A stretch of DNA of 64,000 nucleotides from Sipunculus nudus (lineage: Eukaryota; Annelida; Sipuncula; Golfingiida; Sipunculidae), in the NCBI GenBank assembly GCA_026874595.1, contig CM049317.1, positions 58,704,118 through 58,768,117 on the forward strand, read 5' to 3'. This document shows, piece after piece, positions 11,022-22,299 of this stretch (within the stretch, counting starts at the first letter, position 1; each line of letters begins with the position of its first letter). A program made the position numbers and the translations under genes. The notes under the pieces are model-generated. The model searched no databases, was not told the origin of the DNA, and saw only the letters and a program-made list of their open reading frames with translations.

Positions 11022-13740
11022 TTTTTTTTTACACATTTTATTCACATCAAATTACATATTAGACCAACATACATATACGTGAAACATCAACATGATGATA
11101 ACAGAGATACATACATGAACATAAAATGCAGTCATATTCAAAATTACAAACAAATACATAGTCTAAATGTTTGTTCAAATATTCAAAATAATTCTACCAA
11201 ATTTTTCCACTTTTTATTATGCACGGAGATTGTTATTTCCTACCGGCTACATAATATTCAATTCTTTCTTTTAGTACATTAAAAAATCCTGCAAAATTAA
11301 GAACTGTTCATTCCTCTCTATTAATAAAAACATAATATTTATATAATTAGATTACTTGATTCATAAGCAAATTTTCTGTCTTTATTGGTGTGATTCCCAA
11401 TAAAATATTTTCTTTAGAAACATTCGGTAATTCCACATGACAGCGGAGTTTATCCTTGATTAATATATAAAAATGTTTTGTCTCGAAACATGAAACAAAT
11501 AAATGGTCCAGTGTTCCGATTTCTTCAAAACAGTAGATACACCTAAGAGATTCCCCAATTGACCAACGATACAAAAGTTGCTTTGTTGGTAGAATATTGT
11601 GTAAGATTTTGTACTGGAAAATCCTTAGTTTTGTACTTAATGTTGTTCTGTACATTAGTGTATATATGTTTTTCCAGTTTAATAAAGCATCTGGAAGTAC
11701 CGATTCAAACATTCTTCGACTGGTCGGTTCCTCAGCTTTCATATTTAATAGATTAGCGTAAATCCTACTTGCATTTGTACTGTGAATACTATTTTGTAAT
11801 GCTTCGAAGGTCTTTTCGCCATATTCCCTCGACCACGGAGCTCTTAGTATTGAGCGCCATTCATAAGGAATGGTACTCCATACAGCATGCCAAGACATAA
11901 AACAACTGAATGGCAAGCTCGTGTCATCCCATTTTTTCAATGAACCTGTACTATCAAAAAGATCCATGATAGTATTGAAACCCTGACTGGCCATAATCTT
12001 AATGTATAACGAGGAATTATCTATTTGTATATATTTATTGTTCCAAAGAGGTTGATGCAATATCCTGTCTATATTTTCGGGTTTATTGGTTGAATAATCT
12101 GCCCAGTTCAATAAGCACCCTTTGTAGAAGGGAGACAATTTTAAAGGTATACGACCTTTATCAAAATTATATCCCACTTGTTCAAAACCACCAATATCCT
12201 TCATAATTATTTTTAGCAATTACTTTCCATGGAGCATGGGTATCTTCTTTTAATTTATATATCCATGTAATACGCTGGGCCTGAATTTTAAGTCGTACAT
12301 CAGGGTATTTAATTCCACCATGTTCCTTTACATTTATAAGAACTCTGCGTTTGATTTTAGGTTTTCTTCCGTTCCAAATGAAATTATTTAATTCATTCTG
12401 AATTATTTTTACAAACTCTTCAGTGGGCGATAATATATTACATACATACATAATTTTTGGTAGTGCTGAGGATTTAATAATCGTATTTCTTCCAAACAAA
12501 GATAAATTTCTAAATTTCCATAGTCTTAGACAGTTCTTTAACTTCCGTGCTACTCTGTCAAAATTTAATTCGTATGACAATCTCTCACTGTAAGTAAAGT
12601 GAATTCCTAATATCTTCAGTGCTTCAGTGGTTAAGTTACCATTTTTATAAAGGCCAGTCTCATTAAACCTTTTCCTTTCTGATCCTATATATGCTACTTC
12701 CGATTTTTGCTGACTGAGAGAGAGCGAAGAAAACTTATAAAATTCGTTGAATATAGTAATAAATCTGTCCATAGATTTTTGATCTTGTAGGAAAAAAGTT
12801 GCATCGTCTGCAAATAATGCACATTTTATTTCATTACCATAAATATTTATACCTCTAATGTTATGATCATCTCTGACTAATACTGCCAATATCTCAATAA
12901 CTAAGATGAATGTATGTGGCGCCAGTGGGTCTCCTCGGCGGCTGCCTCTACACACTGGGAAAGAGACCCGTTATTCATAACACAACTTTCCTGGTCAGTA
13001 TTAAGTAATTTAACCCATTTAACAAATGATTCAGGGAAACCATATCTTCGGAGTACTGCAAATATTAAATTATGATCCAAAGAATCGAATGCAGCCTCGT
13101 AGTCTGCTGCGAATATAATCCCCGGTAGGTCATAACATTTAGTATAATATTAAATATCGGAAATCAGTCTAATAGGTTCGCTAATATACCTTCCCTTTAC
13201 GAAGGCATATTGATCTCTGCCTATAATCCGTGATAATAGGGGTTGGAGTCTAGCTGATAAAATTTTACTAAGAATCTTATTATCCACATTAATTAGACTA
13301 ATAGGCCTCCAATTGTTCACATACCTGTTATCTTTCCCGTCTTTTTCAATCAGAGTAATGACGGCCTGTCTCTGACTAACTGATAGGGTTCCTAATTCAT
13401 AACATTTATTAAAGCAATCCGCAAGGTCTTCACTAAGGCGTCAAAAAAGGAGCAATAAAACTCCTTCGACAATCCATAATTCCCGGGCGTTTTATTGTTG
13501 GACATTTGTTTTAAAACTTTTTTTTTCCTCTTTTGTTATAGAATCACCTAGTGAAGCCAGGTTTTCGGTATTTATGCGCTTTAGCTCTATTTTATTTAGA
13601 AAATTTTCACAATCATTTTCTGTCGTTTTTAACTTATGTGTAAACTTTTTGGAATAAAATTTTTTTTATTTCGGATAAAATACCTCCTGTGTCAGTTATT
13701 TGTGCGCCAGATACATTTATCAATTTTCTAACAGAGCTCT
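11022..13740 (-). mobile_element. L1/Tx1-like non-LTR retrotransposon, RT region, frameshifted
   Basis: A second LINE of the same general type on the minus strand. Two long frames survive: 12182-12955 (RT core with RRGDPLAPHTFILVIEIL, the catalytic CALFADD, then LFGRNTIIKSSALPK and a WNGRKPKI segment) and 11347-12219 (thumb and C-terminal region ending in a zinc-binding LRCIYC...HLFVSC motif). Upstream, in broken frames at about 12960-13735, one reads SQRQAVITLIEKDG, NNWRPISLINVD, QYAFVKGRYI and ADYEAAFDS. A frameshift near 12950 and a stop near 13150 inactivate it. The 3' end is a 9-base T run at 11022-11030 (poly(A) on the minus strand). The endonuclease domain is absent. It is better preserved than the copy at 4258-6950 and differs clearly in sequence, so it is a separate family. 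Confidence 0.9.
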
Positions 13741-13870
13741 GGGCATTGTGATTGGACACTCGCAGAGGCTACCTGGCCCTGCGTATACTTGGGTAATAGG
13801 CATGCAATACCGCATGCACTGACAACATACCACTTTAACAGGTTATATTAATTTTCCCTAATCTTCAACT

Positions 13871-13935
13871 GGCTTCTATAAGCTTCTGTGGTTAGAGCAC
13901 GGAAGGCAAAGCCGGGAGGTCGCGAGTTAAAATCT
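13871..13935 (+). mobile_element. tRNA-derived SINE head (second body type)
   Basis: GGCTTCT, TGTGGTTAGAGCACGG (A box-like) and GGTCGCGAGTTAAAATC (B box-like) match the heads of the SINEs at 41191 and 50008, but what follows (ATATGGCATTCATTGCC) is unrelated to their body. Either a different SINE family with the same tRNA head or a chimeric, decayed copy. Confidence 0.55.
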
Positions 13936-15849
13936 GCATCAAATAAAGAGCTCATAATCCCCATATGGCATTCATTGCCTGATATGGGTCAATGGGTCAG
14001 ATATTTTTTTCTCTCTCCAAATGAGCTAATTTAAATTTAAATTAAAATTTTTGTGTGTGATTAAACTGAATACTAATAATGATAGAAATATATATTATTT
14101 ATTTAGCCCCAATTCTCCTATAAGTCGGGCTCACAGTGCAATTCACACACACACACACTCATACCAGCTTAGAAAGCATTATTTCACAGAAACCTACTCC
14201 GAGTGCCACTCCGTATTCTCAGGTTTTAATCTGGTGGTAAGGTAATCCCGACGTTTTCGTATTAGGGAATTATGAAAGGAAAAATTTCACAGGGTTGTTA
14301 AAACCCTTACGTTACTCAAATTATTATTTAAAAAAAAATGAACAGAATGTTGTTAATGAAATGGTTTCATTTTATCAAACTCTTGAGCCTTCCTGGATCC
14401 ATTGTCCACTCTCCCTGGCTATTAACTAACCTATTAAACCACTTTGTTTTGAGTGAAGGTTTAGTAAATGTGACAATAAAAATAATGTTTGAAATATTTT
14501 TTCTTGTGCATCATAAGATCACTATGAATTTTTTTTTAAAGATTTAGGTGAAACAAGTTAAACTATTCCTTTGTTTTGGTATATTTTAATAATTTAACGG
14601 TGTAATTAATTCCTCACTTTTTTTTGTCATTACCTATGTGAAAAACCAAGATCATGATGGATGCACTTTTGCTAAAATTGCACTGGTAGGTATTAAATTT
14701 AATGAAATTTAGTTTAAATTCACTATTATTGTAAATTGTTCAAAAAGAATTTCTTTTATCTCCCCTAAGCCAGGTGCTGATCATATTTATCAACATTGCA
14801 GCATTCAGAGACGTCAGTCAGCAGGAAGATCTAATATTGGATTGATGTCCTATTATTCCACCGCCGTAAGGAGGCACGATTCCTAAAATGGTCCGCGTCC
14901 TTCCGTCCGTCCGCAACGCCCCATTCTTTTACCATATTTCTCCTAGACACTTGATGCCTTTTTTTCGTCAAATTTACCGATTTACTCAGCACATGACTGA
15001 CATGTGATTACATGTGTAGGTGGCGCTCGAAAATGGTCTTTTTCACTTTCCATAAGATAAGTTAGTATATAAGAACACTTTTGAAATCATGTGCAAGGAA
15101 TCCTTGGAGCTTGGGGAATTCACTGAATAATATATTGAACAGAATTAATTTTAAACTGATGTTTACGAGTGGTTTTTTTTTTATTTGAAAAAGGGGATGC
15201 CACACTTTCCTGGATCCTAGTTAAACAATATGGCGGGGGACTATTTGTGCATCTAGGCCCTTGTTTAAAATAGCACGAGCGCACTGACCGAAGCTGGTGA
15301 TGCTACTTAAGCCTGGTACATAATACCCCAATTTTGACGTACAAAAAAAGTGTGGGTTTCGTCGCACCTATATGAGACACGATTTTTGCCCTATTGTGCA
15401 AACTAAAAAACGCCGGCGGGCATTTCTTTGCCATGTAAAAAAATTGTCTACGAACTCTTGAGACACATTCGGCACCTTCATGGTATAAAACGGGAATGAT
15501 ATCGGATATATCTTTCTGTCGCTTCTCTGCTAAGATCATTACGCAACATAGTTTGACTGACAATTTTTTTTTTAATCGGCCGAATATGCCCTCGGCTTAA
15601 CACATGGCGTTATTTAAGGTCACAAAGGCGATATTTGAAAATGAATATTTTGTATGGCATTGTTCTATTTGCGTGAGACATTTGCTGGTCTATTTCCTTC
15701 GAGTGCACACCATTTACTTTAGAAAATCATGAAGCCCAGATAAGAGACTGAGTATATTGATAACATCCTTGACAGTTAAGGAAGTCCCTCCGTTGCCCCG
15801 AGTGATCTGTTTTAGTTTCATATCTAATTGTCATTTTGATCTGTTTCAG
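13936..15849. other. Upstream region of the GPCR
   Basis: AT-rich, with a GTCCGTCCGTCC-type patch at 14903-14920 that is common in dispersed repeats. An 86-codon minus frame at 15303-15563 is unrecognised. A 5' UTR exon of the GPCR may lie here, ending in a donor that pairs with the acceptor-like CAG at 15849; I could not place it. Confidence 0.4.
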
Positions 15850-15852
15850 AAC

Positions 15853-17064
15853 ATGATGAATTCCACCAATGGATCCAAAATCACTCATGTAAGAACCTCG
15901 AAACCGGAGGCCGAGGGCGATGTGCTGATCATATTCTGCGTGATCATAGGAATCTGTTTGATAGTCGGCGTCCTGGGCAATTTATCCGTCATCATTATTT
16001 ATGGAAAGAAGAAAGACAAATTGGCGGCACATATTTTTGCCCTTACGTTAGGGGTGACAGACTTTCTGACGTCTCTTATATTGCTACCATTAGCGTCGGT
16101 AAAAGTTGCAGGCTTGCTGGGACAGGGCCTCTTACGGTTCTTTTCTATAGCAAACACGGCTGTTGTTATGCTGTCTATTTATCTCCTTGTGTGCATCAGC
16201 GTCGATCGATACTTTGCCGTGATGAAGCCACTGCAGTTTTCGATGAACTCTCGCAAAAGAGGCATGGTTGCTGTAATTCTTGCCTTGGTAATAACTGTTC
16301 TTTCAACAGGTCTGTTTGGAGCCGGTCAGTGGGAGATTTTCTTCCCCTTTTTCCTATTTATATTAAGTATAAGTTTTCTCATTATGGCCACTGCCTACGC
16401 TACCGTTTATATCAAACTCTACATCCGTCGTAACCTAGGCGTAGGACAAATCGCCCCGAAAGCCTCGGAGCAGCAGACAGCCTCAAAACCAACCGGCTCT
16501 GCTAACGTTCACATAATTAATAGCAAACATTTGCCGACCGGAAACATGGACCCAAACGCACAGCCTGCGTCATCATTTGAAACATACCGCCCCCAACGAG
16601 AACCAGCTGAAGGACTTGAAATGAACTCCGCAGTGAAGGCTTTGCCTGAAAGTAGAAACCCGGAAATGAACTCCGCAGTGAAGGCAACGCCTGAGAGTAG
16701 ACCTCCGGAAATGGACTCCGCAGTGAAGGCAACGCCTGATATCAAACCTCCGGAAATGGACTCCGCAGTGAAGGCAACGCCTGTGGGTAAAGCTCCCAAT
16801 GCACCAGCTCTCGGCCCACGGAGCCGACATCAGCGGCAGCTGAAGGCAACGGTGAAAATGTTTTTAATCATCACGCTGATCTTCATTGCTTCGTATTTGC
16901 CGTCGATTTTGGTTTTATTTCGAGTGGCTACAATCCGGTTATTTGTGTATTCTTACTTTCTCAACCATATCTGCAATCCAATCATATATTTTTGTATGAA
17001 TGAACCTTTCCGGGCTGACGTCAAGAAACTTCTCGGGAGAATACGGATATGTTTAAGAATGTAA
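15853..17064 (+). CDS. Class A (rhodopsin-type) G protein-coupled receptor, intronless, 403 aa
   Basis: A seven-transmembrane receptor that should sit in the plasma membrane and signal through G proteins; the ligand is unknown. Visible: two N-glycosylation sequons in the first 8 residues; TM1 about 22-50 with GN at 42-43; TM2 about 57-81 with Asp70; TM3 ending in DRY at 118-120; TM4 about 136-156; TM5 about 162-188; a long loop 3 (189-331) holding four 15-residue repeats; TM6 about 332-356; TM7 with NPIIY at 375-379; and a short basic tail. Odd points: no Cys at the top of TM3, extracellular loop 2 only about 5-8 residues, no TM4 Trp, no TM5 Pro, and SYLP where CWxP is usual. I start at ATG 15853 because a pyrimidine-rich tract ending in CAG at 15849 looks like a splice acceptor just upstream; a longer frame runs back to 15757 without an ATG. 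ATTAAA at about 17215 could be a polyadenylation signal. Class assignment is firm, subfamily is not. Confidence 0.88.
   Translation: MMNSTNGSKITHVRTSKPEAEGDVLIIFCVIIGICLIVGVLGNLSVIIIYGKKKDKLAAHIFALTLGVTDFLTSLILLPLASVKVAGLLGQGLLRFFSIANTAVVMLSIYLLVCISVDRYFAVMKPLQFSMNSRKRGMVAVILALVITVLSTGLFGAGQWEIFFPFFLFILSISFLIMATAYATVYIKLYIRRNLGVGQIAPKASEQQTASKPTGSANVHIINSKHLPTGNMDPNAQPASSFETYRPQREPAEGLEMNSAVKALPESRNPEMNSAVKATPESRPPEMDSAVKATPDIKPPEMDSAVKATPVGKAPNAPALGPRSRHQRQLKATVKMFLIITLIFIASYLPSILVLFRVATIRLFVYSYFLNHICNPIIYFCMNEPFRADVKKLLGRIRICLRM
16618..16797 (+). repeat. Four in-frame 45-bp repeats inside the GPCR loop 3
   Basis: Four head-to-tail 45-bp units start at 16618, 16663, 16708 and 16753. Each encodes a 15-residue unit of the form EM(N/D)SAVKA(T/L)P plus a variable tail of about five residues ending in P. 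The period is a multiple of three, so copy number can change without breaking the frame. The core (EM-SAVKA) is strongly conserved while the tails vary. Confidence 0.95.
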
Positions 17065-17296
17065 AAAATAATAGAATTAATTGAGGGGAGACACACACGC
17101 AAAATGTGTGAACGGATTGTGGCACCAAAATATGGTGCGACTGACACATAATGTTCTATAATTCATGATTTGGTGCATATATGAACAATGCAAACTATAC
17201 TCATATTAAATAACACGTTTTTATTCTTAACACACGGAGTGATTTTTATAAAAGAGTTGAAGAAATATTCCAAAACGCAACATTCATGAGGATTTA

Positions 17297-17600
17297 CCGG
17301 CTTCTGTGTCTCAGGGGTACAGCACAAGACTCAAAGACGGGAAATCATGGGATCGAATCTCAGGCGAGGCGGTGAGATTTCTTTTACTCACTAACGATTG
17401 TTCCTTTCGTGATTCCACGGAGGTGCATGTGACTCAGCAATGGGGACGATTACACACCAAGGGCCCGCAGGTGCAGAAGTCACCGGGCCTGTTTGCCACA
17501 GGATTTAAAATGAGAGGGAATGTCACGAAATGGGAAACCGAAATGAAGTCTACACATGTACAAATACTTAGTTAAGCTAGCTTAACCCAAATTGAGGCGG
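17297..17600 (+). mobile_element. tRNA-derived SINE copy
   Basis: Starts CCGGCTTCTGTGTCTCAGGG (A box region), with a degraded B box ATCATGGGATCGAATC, followed by the family body (AGCAATGGGGACGATTACAC, CACCGGGCCTG) and the conserved tail GAAATGAAGTCTACACATGTAC. Its central part is shorter than in the 41191 copy. It lies about 230 bp downstream of the GPCR stop codon. Confidence 0.75.
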
Positions 17601-17612
17601 TAACCCCCAACA

Positions 17613-17614
<2 letters not shown>

Positions 17615-17672
<58 letters not shown>
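17615..17672. repeat. (TA)n microsatellite
   Basis: Nearly pure AT dinucleotides, about 58 bp, directly after the SINE tail. Confidence 0.98.
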
Positions 17673-17675
<3 letters not shown>

Positions 17676-17705
17676 ATCAGTGAGGACGTAGCGTTCATTA
17701 ACTTA

Positions 17706-17990
17706 AGCTGCGGATAATATGCGGAAACGCTTTTTTCGCATAGGTATGAGGGTTACACAATAAGGCACGCGGTTAACTTATATTCTCAATGGAGAATTCG
17801 ATTCACATAGTGCATGCAATTAAGTGACCAAGGGACATGATTACAATGTATGTGACCTTCGGATGCAGCGTGGTGTAGCGTGAATATCCCACTCGGATTT
17901 AAATCATATTCCGCATACCGCTTATCGCTGCAGCAACCCGCATACAGCATTCCGCGTGCTTCTCTATCGCGAATTTGAAACACTGACGGT
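17706..17990 (+). repeat. Diverged repeat pair, copy 1 (partner at 18420-18745)
   Basis: Shares with 18420-18745, in order, TATGCGGAAACG, a T run, GAGAATTCGATTCACATAGT, and TGTGACCTTCGGATGCAGCG. Both copies are riddled with differences. TATGCGGAAACGCTTTTTTCGCATA at the left is itself a near palindrome. Confidence 0.45.
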
Positions 17991-18419
17991 CAAAAAGGAA
18001 CCAACAAAATGCTGTTTTTAAGCCTCCTGGATTTCAGGCTTTGTATGCAGGGGATGGAAAAAATTAAGAAGTCATAATCTGTCGTTAGGACATTGCAGCG
18101 AATCTCTGAGGTTCAATCGAGTATTCCCCATTTTATCTCTGAGAGTCCGACGAGGTCAAATGCCTTAACCATTAGGTCAAGTCCAGCCCTCGCCTTACTA
18201 ATGTTACTTATTCCATCGAGTCAAACTTATGTACATGAAATCCAACATATTTTAATGGCATATATATGCTTTCTTCTATATTCAAGTAGACCTGGTTTAT
18301 TTTGAAGCCCGAGCCAGTGAAATGATATCTTTACCAATAATTCTCATACAACACCTAATCAGTTGTGCTCAAACGAGTACTAATTGGTTCACCAATAAGC
18401 CCCATTTGCTTAAAGAGGG

Positions 18420-18745
18420 GTATGCGGAAAAGATTTTTTTCGCTCCATTTTATTTATCATGAACCATTATAATTGGGCCGCGCAACGCGGAACAAAACTC
18501 ATGGCAAAATGGAATCCTCCGTAGAGAATTGGATCCGCACATCGCATCCGTTTACCGACAAAAAATTTTTGGTTAACATATATTTGACCTATGGATGCAA
18601 CGTGGTCCACAGCCGGTTTCACATATACAGCCGGTTGCAAAACGCATTGTTGTACCACCCTTCTTATAAATGTCGTAAGCGAACGTATTCCGCATTCTGG
18701 GTCTCGCGGAAGCAATGCCCAATGAAACGTACCTTCAGAAGTACA
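18420..18745 (+). repeat. Diverged repeat pair, copy 2
   Basis: Matches 17706-17990: GTATGCGGAAAAGATTTTTT, AGAGAATTGGATCCGCACAT, TTGACCTATGGATGCAACGT, ATTCCGCATTC. Open frames of 94 and 119 codons across it have no recognisable domain. Confidence 0.45.
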
Positions 18746-20576
18746 GCATGGACCTGAAGAAGCAAATAGAAAAAATGTACGTGCCTTTAAAATCTTTGTA
18801 GTTTCCCATGGCTTTAGTTCCAACATATTCCTCTTGATACAGATTAACAGATAAGTCCAGACTCTTTATAGTTATATATGAATTTTATAGAGCAATCAAT
18901 AAGTATACATTTACTGATCACGAATTTCTCACATCATTTACAATACATGACTCTTAATAAGATACGTGAACACCTATGTCCCTATATGTGTGTTCAGGTA
19001 ATTATTAATAGTTGTTTAATATGTTTATTTACAAAGAGTTTTGAGGCAATGAAGATATTTTATATTTTACGGTCTTAATTAACATATTTGGCTCTATCTA
19101 TATGCTGCCCGCTTTACCGGCTGCTGGTTGGTTTGGACACTAGACGGCGCATGATGCAACAGGCGGCCAATCAACTACACTCTTTACACAGCGCTGATCA
19201 ACAACATGTAACATATTTTCGAATCTCCCAACCTTTTCCATCTCTGCTTAGGCCAAATCGTTTCCAGTCAGGGTTCCTGTGGAAGGCCGGTCTTCTTTAA
19301 AAGGTCAGGCTTCACGGTTCATTTTGTCACATAAAGTCTGCATTTTTCATTTTGTCATGAAACAACTGCCAACATGGTTCAATGGACGATATCAAAGTTT
19401 ACAATACATTTATACCTACGCTATTGGTGTATTTAGAAGCCCTGAGCAAAGAGTGCAGGCCTTCGGAGTCCAAATTACGCTCTCACGCAGCGATTAATAT
19501 ACATTGCAGTCTCCCAGAGCTCTTTTTATTTTTACCACTGCTTTGTGTAGCAAGGTTCTCTTGGTTACACCACCAGGGAGCGCACAGAGCAAAGATTCCT
19601 AACCAAACGTATGAGAGCGTGTTATCGCATTGTGCATCCGGCTCCAAATTTTAAACATGCGACGCTCGCTCTCATTGGTCCGATTGCACCGGTTCTGGCA
19701 CAGGGCCAAGCATCAGACCAACGAGATCTCTTAGGTCTGATTACTATTCATTTCACTGCGGCAGCACTGAATCCCAAATAATCTTGCTTACAAGCAGCGG
19801 TTAAAACAATAGGAGATCTGAGAAGAAGGGTGTGCCATTGTATAACCGCTGCGTGAGGAACGCAAGTCCAAATTAAAAAGCAGTATTATTTTGTTGGCCG
19901 TTGTAAATCTATCGCATTGTTGTGAGTGAGTTATTTATGTAGTTTTTAACATTTTTCATACGTCGAGACAGCAGGGAGAGGCAATGTTCAGATCAGTCTG
20001 TTTGACTGAGAGGTGCATACTGATATAAGTTGACAGTTATGAAATCTCTTTAACATATGACAATGACAAGAAACATATTTTTTTAAATTAAAGAATAAAT
20101 AATGTAATGCTTCATTCAGATCTATTGATTCTATAAGTTTCCGTCTTTTACCATTTTTTTACAACCACTGAAGGTGTCTTAGCGAAATTCTACAGATATA
20201 TTGATCATGTTATGAATATTTAACAACAACCTATGTTGATTTACTTTTTGCGAGCCTAAATTAACTTTCCTTTTTTTCCAAGATAATCCTTTTTCATGTT
20301 ATATTATATTTAATTCATCATTGGAAGAAATATAAAATACTTTTATTTTCAGAATGGCTCTTTTACGGACCTTAAAACTTTCAAAGTGTCTCAGAAATGG
20401 CTGCAACTAATAAGTATGAGCCCAGTAAACAGTTGTAAATTTAGGTGGTGCCACCTATGTATGATTGCTACTGAAATGGTCGTTGTATTTTCATATTCAC
20501 TGTTCATTGAATTTTTACCCACTGTTATTTACAATATGCCACACAGTGAAGGTCTTAACTCTGTGAAACTCTTATT
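18746..20576. other. Repeat-like sequence without an assignable element
   Basis: Short matches to other parts of the window (ACTCTTTACACAGCGCT at 19182 and 39311; AACCGCTGCGTGAGG at 19843 and 49123) show it is repeat-derived. No gene seen. Confidence 0.4.
19385..19450 (+). repeat. Fragment related to the 59.5 kb repeat family
   Basis: ACAATACATTTATACCTACG and CTATTGGTGTATTTAGAAGC resemble 59915-59945 and the inverse of 62790-62830. Only about 60 bp can be matched by eye. Confidence 0.4.
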
Positions 20577-20890
20577 ACCCCCGCCAAAGGGCGGGGGGTT
20601 GTGCTTCTGGAGGTGTCTTTTTGTTTGTCTCTTTGTTTGTCTGTATGTTAGCAATATTAGTAAAAAAAATATTAACGGATTTTAATGACATTTTCAGGAC
20701 AGCTTGGCAATGATACAAAGAACAATTGATTAAATTCTGTGGGTGATCCGGATCCCCATCTGGGTCCAGGAGTTAATTTTAAGGAAAAAGCTGCATTTCG
20801 GACAAAGCTATATAAGGGCAATGAGATGTCTTGGTGGAGATCTGCGCTCTCTGAGCGCAAATTTCTAATTATATTTATGGTATTAAGGTA
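20577..20890 (+). repeat. Dispersed repeat with GGAGATCTGCGCTCTCTGAG signature
   Basis: Begins ACCCCCGCCAAAGGGCGGGG (a small hairpin), then TTTGTTTGTCTGTATGTTAG, AACGGATTTTAATGACATTT, GGTGATCCGGATCCCCATCT and GGAGATCTGCGCTCTCTGAG. I recognise this order from a repeat type widespread in animal genomes, but not its class. A weaker relative may start at about 47415. Confidence 0.55.
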
Positions 20891-21984
20891 GCACAATCGG
20901 CTCTTAGCTCTTAAACTCTAACCCTTCCCAAGAAAACGTAAATAAAATCTTATTTTGACAGAAAATACCATACATCATTTCTATGTTATAGTACGCGTTT
21001 AGGGAAAGGACCATAAAATTTATTTCAGTTTTGGAAATTAAAAAGAAAAAAACTATTTTGCTTAAGATTTGGTTATTCCACGAAAGTGAGCAAGTTTTTT
21101 TCTGGAGCTTATATTAAACAACTTGGAAATATCCCAGACCTTTCTAGTTTGTGATATATCCCGTTATCTCCATTTAAACAATTTAATATCAGGGTCACAA
21201 GTTGTTCTTGTCATTTAAAAATAGCCACTTCTTTCATATATGATTTATACTTGGATAATATAAGGCTTTCCGGAAAGATAGTTATGTACCATATTTCAGC
21301 GGTATATGTAACATATTTAGTTCTGAAAAATATTGTTTTAAACAGTAAGCATTTCAGTCATTCCCTGTTTTTTTAAAAGCTGAAAAAAAAACTCTCAGAG
21401 AGCAATCTAGCTCCACCTTTTGGTGTGGCGTTTATATATGAATTAAAATAACATGTATTTTAGAGGTTTTATCCGATTGTCTTACCTTTATATCCAGTGA
21501 GGGCTATAACAAGGTTCCCTTGATCTCAAATCATGTTTTTCTCATAAATTTAATCCATTTTGATTACTCAAATCTTGTGCAAGTATATCCTTTGTTTCCT
21601 TATGCCGTTATCTCTGAGGATATACGGAATACCCCTGATTGATTTTTTTAAAGATAGATCTGAACTATAAAAGATCTAATTATATATTGTTTTCTTTGAA
21701 AAATATTGTTTTATGAAAAATGTATAGCCTCTGTTAGAAATGTGTATTATTATAATTTTGGTATTGTTCGTTTGTAAAATAAAATTATAAATATATATCT
21801 TGGTCTTGTTCAGTTACCATATTGACTTTGGTTTAACCAACACTAGAATGGAGTGGTGTATTAAGCCGGTGAATTTATCCGGTATACGCAGTGACCCTTT
21901 ACACTCTAGATGATACATTCAGTATCGCCCACGCACTAGCTATACCAAACGGTATTAAAATCCTGTATTAAATAACATGCATCA
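20891..21984. other. No recognisable feature
   Basis: AT-rich, without long frames or clear repeats. Confidence 0.5.
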
Positions 21985-22212
21985 ATCGTGGGAGGGGGGG
22001 GGGGGGGGAGGTTGCATGAAAAGGCGAAACAAGGGACCCATGGGTCACGTCGCTCAGCTGCATTTTGGAAAGTTTTAGCAAATGCAAAATATATTAATTA
22101 TATCGTGGGGGGGGGGGGGGGGGGGGGAGGTTGCATGAAAAGACAAAACAAGGGACCCATGAGTCACGTCGCTCAGCTGAATTTTGGAAAGTTTTTGCAA
22201 ATGCAAAATATA

Positions 22213-22220
<8 letters not shown>
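21985..22220 (+). repeat. Tandem duplication of a poly(G)-headed 117-bp unit
   Basis: Units start ATCGTGGG at 21985 and 22102. Each has a long G run, then AGGTTGCATGAAAAG, AACAAGGGACCCATG, GTCACGTCGCTCAGCTG and GCAAATGCAAAATATATTAA. The second copy runs straight into (TA)n. Confidence 0.93.

Positions 22221-22279
<59 letters not shown>
22218..22279. repeat. (TA)n microsatellite followed by CTAGCTGATAAACCCG motif
   Basis: About 30 TA units, immediately followed at 22279 by CTAGCTGATAAACCCGTTAC and CGGGGTCGGGGGG. A CTAGCTGA-x-ACCCG head directly after a TA tract resembles the edge of an interspersed repeat; its right boundary is not visible. Confidence 0.8.
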
Positions 22280-22280
<1 letters not shown>

Positions 22281-22299
22281 TAGCTGATAAACCCGTTAC

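Noticed and set aside
16509-16830. Three minus-strand repeat-containing frames
   Set aside because: They are antisense shadows of the 45-bp repeats within the GPCR.
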